64,000 bases of DNA from Brucepastera parasyntrophica (GTDB taxonomy: Bacteria; Spirochaetota; Spirochaetia; Treponematales; Treponemataceae), in the NCBI RefSeq assembly GCF_022376835.1, contig NZ_CP084606.1, forward strand, positions 3,092,739 through 3,156,738. The letters are read 5' to 3'. Below, piece after piece: positions 59,615 through 64,000 of this stretch (its first letter is position 1; each line of letters starts with the position of its first letter). A program made the position numbers and the translations under genes. A model generated the notes under the pieces. The model was not told the origin of the DNA. It ran no database searches and saw nothing but the letters and a program-made list of their open reading frames with translations.

Positions 59615-61996
59615 TATATCCCGTGCCGGCTGTTTCGCCGTATTATTCCTTGTTTCCGTACTTTTATGTTCCTGTACAATTGACAGCCTTTCTTCTGATA
59701 ATTTCTGGGGCGGAGCGGAACAGGAAACCAATTGGGTCCGGCAGAATGTAAAAACCGCAATAAATGAAAACCGGCCGGATGACTTTCCGGAAGATGAAAC
59801 AATCCCTGATCCCCAGCTCAGAAATGATGGAAAAAAATACCGGATTTCAGTTGTAATTTCCGGGGATTACTGGGAGTTTTTTGATAACCTGAAAGGTTTG
59901 ATTGAAGGCTTCTCCAATATCGGATGGGCCAATTCCATTTCCATCCCCGCGTCAGTTGTGACCTGTGAACAATTGCTTCAATGGATTTCCGTAAGGGACT
60001 ACAGTGAGTATCTGGAATTCCCTCTTGAGCTTTTTCATAACTTATCCTGGGGGATAATTATGAAGAAACGGAACAGGCCATGATTGAAAAAATACCGGAT
60101 GCCGATGTTGTTATTGCTTACGGCGGGATGGCCGCAAAACTGTTTTATCAGCAGGATTCGTATCCGGTACCGGTCATTGCGGACGCCATAACTGATGCTC
60201 TGGCCGCCGGCGTTACGGAAACGGTTACCGATTCAGGTAAGGATTTCTTTTCAGTAAAAATCGATCCCGAATTATTCCGGCAGCAGGTGCGTTTGTTTCA
60301 TGAACTGACGGGGTTCAAAAAACTCGGCATTGTATATGGCGACGATGAATTCGGTGTCATTTATGGAGCGGTCCGGGATGTGGAAGCTGTCGCCGAGGAA
60401 CTCGGATTTGAAATAATACGCAATACCAATGTCAAGGAAGACATGGATGATGATACTGTAGATATGTATCTTGACGCGCTCAGGGATGTGGTTTCCCGCG
60501 CGGATGCGGTATACATCGGCGCTTCGACAGCCGTTACCGAATATGATATTATTCCCGAAATTGTGCATATTATAAATGAAGCAAAGATCCCCTCGTTCGC
60601 GTTGGAAGGTTCTGTGCGTGTAAAAGACGGCATACTGTTCAGTCTGGCTTCAAGCGGTATGATCAGGTCGGGTATTTATACGGCGACAAAGATTACGCAT
60701 ATTTTTGAAGGAATAAAACCCCGGGAACTCCCGCAGATATTTGAAAGTATTCCGTCTGTCGCGATTAACCTGGCGACCGCGAAAACAATAGGCTTTAATG
60801 TTCCTGTTGATATTATCATCAATTCAGACGAAGTATATCTTTCTGCTGACGGCTCCGCTCCTGTAAGCCGGCACACTGACAATGAATTACTGTCCGGGTT
60901 TACCAATTATGCGGCGACGGCAATCCAGCTGTCCGATTCATATCTTCCCCGCAGACGGGCTGACGGAAAACCCTTCAGAATTGCAATACTGCAGAGCGGA
61001 ACGTACTGGGAATTTGACGAGCATTTCAGGGGTATCCTTTCCGGGCTGATTGCAAACGGCTGGGCAAATTTCGATACAGTAATTCCCGAAAAACAGACAA
61101 TCAGGGAAATGGTAAAATCAATAGGCGACTTCAGCGAGTATATCGAATTCCCTGAAGAGTATATCCTCGATCTTGAATGGGGCCAAAACACAAAAGCAGC
61201 CGGAGCATTTTTCACGGACAGGAAACCTGATGTTGATTTGGTTATTGCCTTCGGCGGCGTTGCCGGCAAGCTGTTCACCCGTTATAAAAATTATCCGATT
61301 CCGGTTTTAATGGAAGGTATTACCGATCCTGTCGGCTCAGGCATTATCTATTCCCTCGATGATTCAGGCCGTGATTTTGTAACCTGCCGCGTTGATCCAG
61401 GCCAGTATCAGCGGCAGGTTCAGCTTTTTCATGATTTTGCCGGATTTAAAAGACTTGGAATCCTGTATGGAGATGATGAATACGGCCGCCTGTATGGGGC
61501 TGTAAATGATGTGGAACTGGTCGCGAGGAAAAAAGGCTTTACGCTGGTCAGAAATACTAATGTAAAGGAAGTAATGGCGCCGGATACAACACGCCTGTAT
61601 CTGTCCGCCTTACGGGACCTGTGTACCAGGGTTGATGCTGTCTATCTTGGCGCGTCAACAGCGATAACTGAATATGACATAATGGATGAGGTCGTGGCAA
61701 TTCTCAATAAAGCCCGTATACCCTCTTTTGCTCTCGAAGGTGAAATCCGTGTGGATCAGGGGATTATGCTTGGGATTTCCTCTCTCGAAACCGAGAAATT
61801 CGGTTTTTATAACGCGCGAAAAATTGCCGCAATTCTTTCCGGAGTTACTCCGCGTATTCTTTCGCAGCGACTTGAAGGGGTTCCGTCAATTATACTGAAC
61901 CTTGATACCGCACAGGAAATCGGTTTTTCCGTTCCCTTGTCTATTCTCTCCAGTGTAGACCAGCTCGTTTATGCAGGGAGTGACAGCATACAATGA
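59604..61996 (+). CDS. Lipoprotein with two tandem ABC-type substrate-binding domains, one apparent frameshift
   Basis: Lipobox LCSC, Cys24. Two homologous halves (about 75-400 and 445-790) resemble the ABC_sub_bind family of periplasmic binding proteins. Matching pairs are VVISGDYWEFFDNLKGLIEGF / ILQSGTYWEFDEHFRGIL, VIAYGGMAAKLF / VIAFGGVAGKLF, LGIVYGDDEFGVIYGAV / LGILYGDDEYGRLYGAV, and DAVYIGASTAVTEYDI / DAVYLGASTAITEYDI. The frame breaks at G5 (60049-60053); adding one G gives LSWGDNYEETEQAMIEKIPDAD, matching the second half, and 797 residues. No ABC permease or ATPase is adjacent; the neighbours are the MFS sensor protein and lysS. Confidence 0.75.
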
Positions 61997-63646
61997 AATA
62001 CGAAATAAAAGGCGGTTCATTCTGGCTTGATGAAGTTGCGGATGCCCTTCTGTTATATCTTGATACGGTGTCCGTATCCGCCAATGATACTATTACCTGC
62101 GCCGCTGGAATGACCCCTTCCTGTCCTATACATTTTGGTATATTAAGGGAAATTGCCATTTCCCATTTTGTTGCCGAAGAGCTTTCGAGGCGCGGGAGGA
62201 AGACCCGTTTAATATATTACTGGGACGATTTTGACCATTTCTGTAAAATTCCCTGGTTCACAACGCGCGAAGCCATAAAGGACCATATAGGGAAGCCGCT
62301 GGGCAAGGTGCCTGATTTTCAGGGAGGATATCCTTCTTACGGCGAACATTATATGAAAGTATTTGAAGACGGACTGAAAACAATAGGAATCCACCCGGAA
62401 TATAATTATCAGTCTCAGGTATATGCATCCGGCGCTTATCTGAAATATATCCGGCAGGCAATAGAGAAAAGGGATGTTATTTTTGACATAATTAACGGGG
62501 AGAAAAAACCCTATGATGATAAACTGCTTGCCGCGAGGGAAGCTTACTATCCGCTTGAAGTCTACTGCAGTCAATGCCAGAGGGACCTTGTTACAGTGAC
62601 CGGATATGACCAGGAAAGTGACAGCATTTCATATGAATGCAGGGCCTGCGGTACCGTATCTTCCTATACACTGAATGACAGTTTTTTCGGAAAACTGATG
62701 TGGAAGGCAAACTGGGCAATGCGGTGGACTGATGATATCGTCAGGTATGAAAGCTCGGGAGAAAACCAGCTTACGGAAACGGGAAGCTATGCCGTTTCGA
62801 GCAGGATCGCGGAGCAGGTTTTCGGCGGGCAGGCCCCGTTTTCCCTTCTGTACCGGTTTATCGGCATCCCCGGAATCGCAAAAGTGTCCCGCGCACAGGG
62901 TGAAAAATCGCTTTCAACACGATTAACGGATTTGCTGGAACCAGCCATTATCAGATGGCTCTTTTTAAAGAACAGTCCCGATAAACCTTTTTCAATAGAT
63001 ATGGATAACGGGCTGAACAGAATGTACCATGAATGGGATCTCTTTATGACAAAAATTACGGACGGTTCCGCGACTGCTGAAGATAAAAGGATATTCGGAC
63101 TCGCGACAAAGGGTGTAGAATTCTGCAGATATCCCATACCTTTCAGAACAGTTATAGCTGCGACCGGAATTGCCGGCGGTGATGAAAAAAAAGCCGCGGA
63201 ACTGCTTCGGAGCATCCATCCGTATAAAGACGCGGAACCGGATTTTTTTACCAAGGTTCTGCCGCGGATCAAATGTACAAAAAACTTATCTATACATACG
63301 GAATGACCCAGGATGTACCCGTTCTTCTGAAAGAAAGGAATACTGCTGTCTGGAAGGAAATTTCCGGTAAATGCCGAAAAGCCGTTTCATATATTGCGGA
63401 ACATTTGCCGGAAAGCGCGGATGAGGACGCCATACAGCAATTACTATATGACGCTCCAAAAAAAATCATGGGGATTCCCTTGATACTATTAATAATCCTG
63501 AAGCCGCGGCATTTCAGAAAGATGTTTACCGCGTCCTGTATCTTCTTCTTCTGGGGAAGGAACAGGGTCCGAAACTCTCAACCCTGATAAGCCTGTCAGG
63601 ATATGAGTCAATTATATATTTATTGAAGGGAGAAGAGAATGAGTGA
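61993..63646 (+). CDS. lysS: Class I lysyl-tRNA synthetase, two apparent frameshifts
   Basis: Charges tRNA-Lys; the class I form occurs in archaea, spirochaetes and some others. The HIGH-like motif is TPSCPIHFGILRE, YYWDDFDHFCKIPW is typical, CSQCQRDL...CRACG binds zinc, and GIAKVSRAQGEKSLSTRL is the KMSKS-like loop. The frame breaks at A6 (63279-63284) and A8 (63458-63465); one base added to each gives KCTKKLIYTYGMTQDVP and APKKNHGDSLDTINNPEAA, ending YLLKGEENE, 551 residues in all. ATG overlaps the stop of the lipoprotein gene by 4 bp. The stop overlaps the next gene by 8 bp. Confidence 0.87.
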
Positions 63647-64000
63647 TATTGAAGTCGTACAGGATGCAGTTGAAGGAGCCATAGAAAAAAAGTTACTGGA
63701 AGAATATGAGTTTTCAGTAAACAAACAGGATTCCATTAAAAGCCGCCTGCAGAGAAATTTCCTCGTCATATCCGTTGCTATTGTCCTTCTGATGAGTATT
63801 TTTTCTCTGACATATTTCTATTTCTTTACAAAAAGGGAAGCGGTAAGTCTCATCCGCAATAAAATCCAGCTTGCCGATGTTTTTATGGAAGCAAAGAAAA
63901 ATGAAACACTTGCTTTCGCGGAGAGTATCGCCGCTGACCGTTCCATTCAAATAGGCATTGACCTTGCAAGCAGGGAAAAACTTACTGAATATCTCATGCC
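63639..64000 (+). CDS. Membrane sensor-type protein (partial)
   Basis: Starts at ATG 63639, inside the lysS end (GGGAGAAGAGA nearby serves as binding site), and runs off the window. About 120 residues are visible: a basic cytoplasmic start, one membrane helix (FLVISVAIVLLMSIFSLTYFYFF, about 42-64) and an extracytoplasmic segment starting NKIQLADVFMEAKKNETLAFAESIA. This layout fits a sensor with a Cache-like domain, such as a chemoreceptor, cyclase or kinase, but the output domain lies outside. Confidence 0.6.
   Translation, partial: MSDIEVVQDAVEGAIEKKLLEEYEFSVNKQDSIKSRLQRNFLVISVAIVLLMSIFSLTYFYFFTKREAVSLIRNKIQLADVFMEAKKNETLAFAESIAADRSIQIGIDLASREKLTEYLM

Overview
The window looks like a chromosomal segment of a spirochaete, most likely a Treponema-like member of the Treponemataceae. 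This is inference from gene content: a class I lysyl-tRNA synthetase, the order tig-clpP-clpX behind two tRNA genes that do not encode CCA, several large lipoproteins with short spirochaetal-type lipoboxes, paired LPP20-type proteins, HflK/HflC, and a two-gene glycolipid glycosyltransferase set. No rRNA genes, CRISPR array, prophage or transposase gene were seen.

Layout. 1-8.2 kb: lipoproteins, a DUF368 lipid carrier translocase, a flavin reductase-like protein, argH and ssb. 8.5-13.3 kb: a ferritin-VIT1 iron/manganese exporter, an MFS permease, a DUF554 protein and a sugar-type ABC ATPase. 13.4-24.9 kb: an RNB exoribonuclease, two LPP20-type proteins, lysC-dapB, a degenerate M48-like lipoprotein-pathway-style protein, an rRNA methyltransferase, a first miaA and a TatD hydrolase. 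25-33.8 kb: class I fumarase, an oversized signal peptidase I, a pseudokinase-like membrane protein with hflC/hflK, rpoZ, a second miaA and a 29-residue AURKAIP1/COX24-type protein. 34-41.8 kb: a tightly overlapping run dxs-folP-cdaA-cdaR(ybbR)-acpS-DUF2225-truA followed by a histone deacetylase-like hydrolase. 42-55.8 kb: priA, family 4 uracil-DNA glycosylase, glycolipid glycosyltransferases, a large outer-membrane-type protein, a DEAD-box helicase, another glycosyltransferase, and clpX/clpP/tig with tRNA-Gly and tRNA-Leu. 56-64 kb: a racemase-fold protein, an MFS permease fused to two extracytoplasmic sensor-like regions, a lipoprotein with two tandem ABC-type substrate-binding domains, lysS and the start of another membrane sensor.

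Two things stand out beyond the genes. First, the intergenic DNA carries dispersed palindromic elements. Family A (about 105 bp, two hairpins joined by a fixed linker) has eight full copies and one relic; in several copies its end supplies the Shine-Dalgarno of the next gene, and stem sequences change in a compensatory way. Family B (158-263 bp, many hairpins) has three copies, one of which supplies the C-terminal codons of a helicase. Second, seven genes are each interrupted by one or two single-base losses, eight in all, every one inside a homopolymer and every one repaired by adding one base of that run. This points to sequencing or assembly indels rather than gene decay, although some of the A-runs are also good ribosomal slippery sites.

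The least familiar gene set is 57.2-62.0 kb, where a double-sensor MFS permease overlaps the gene for a tandem substrate-binding lipoprotein that has no ABC permease or ATPase beside it. All functional statements rest on reading motifs by eye; no database search was run.
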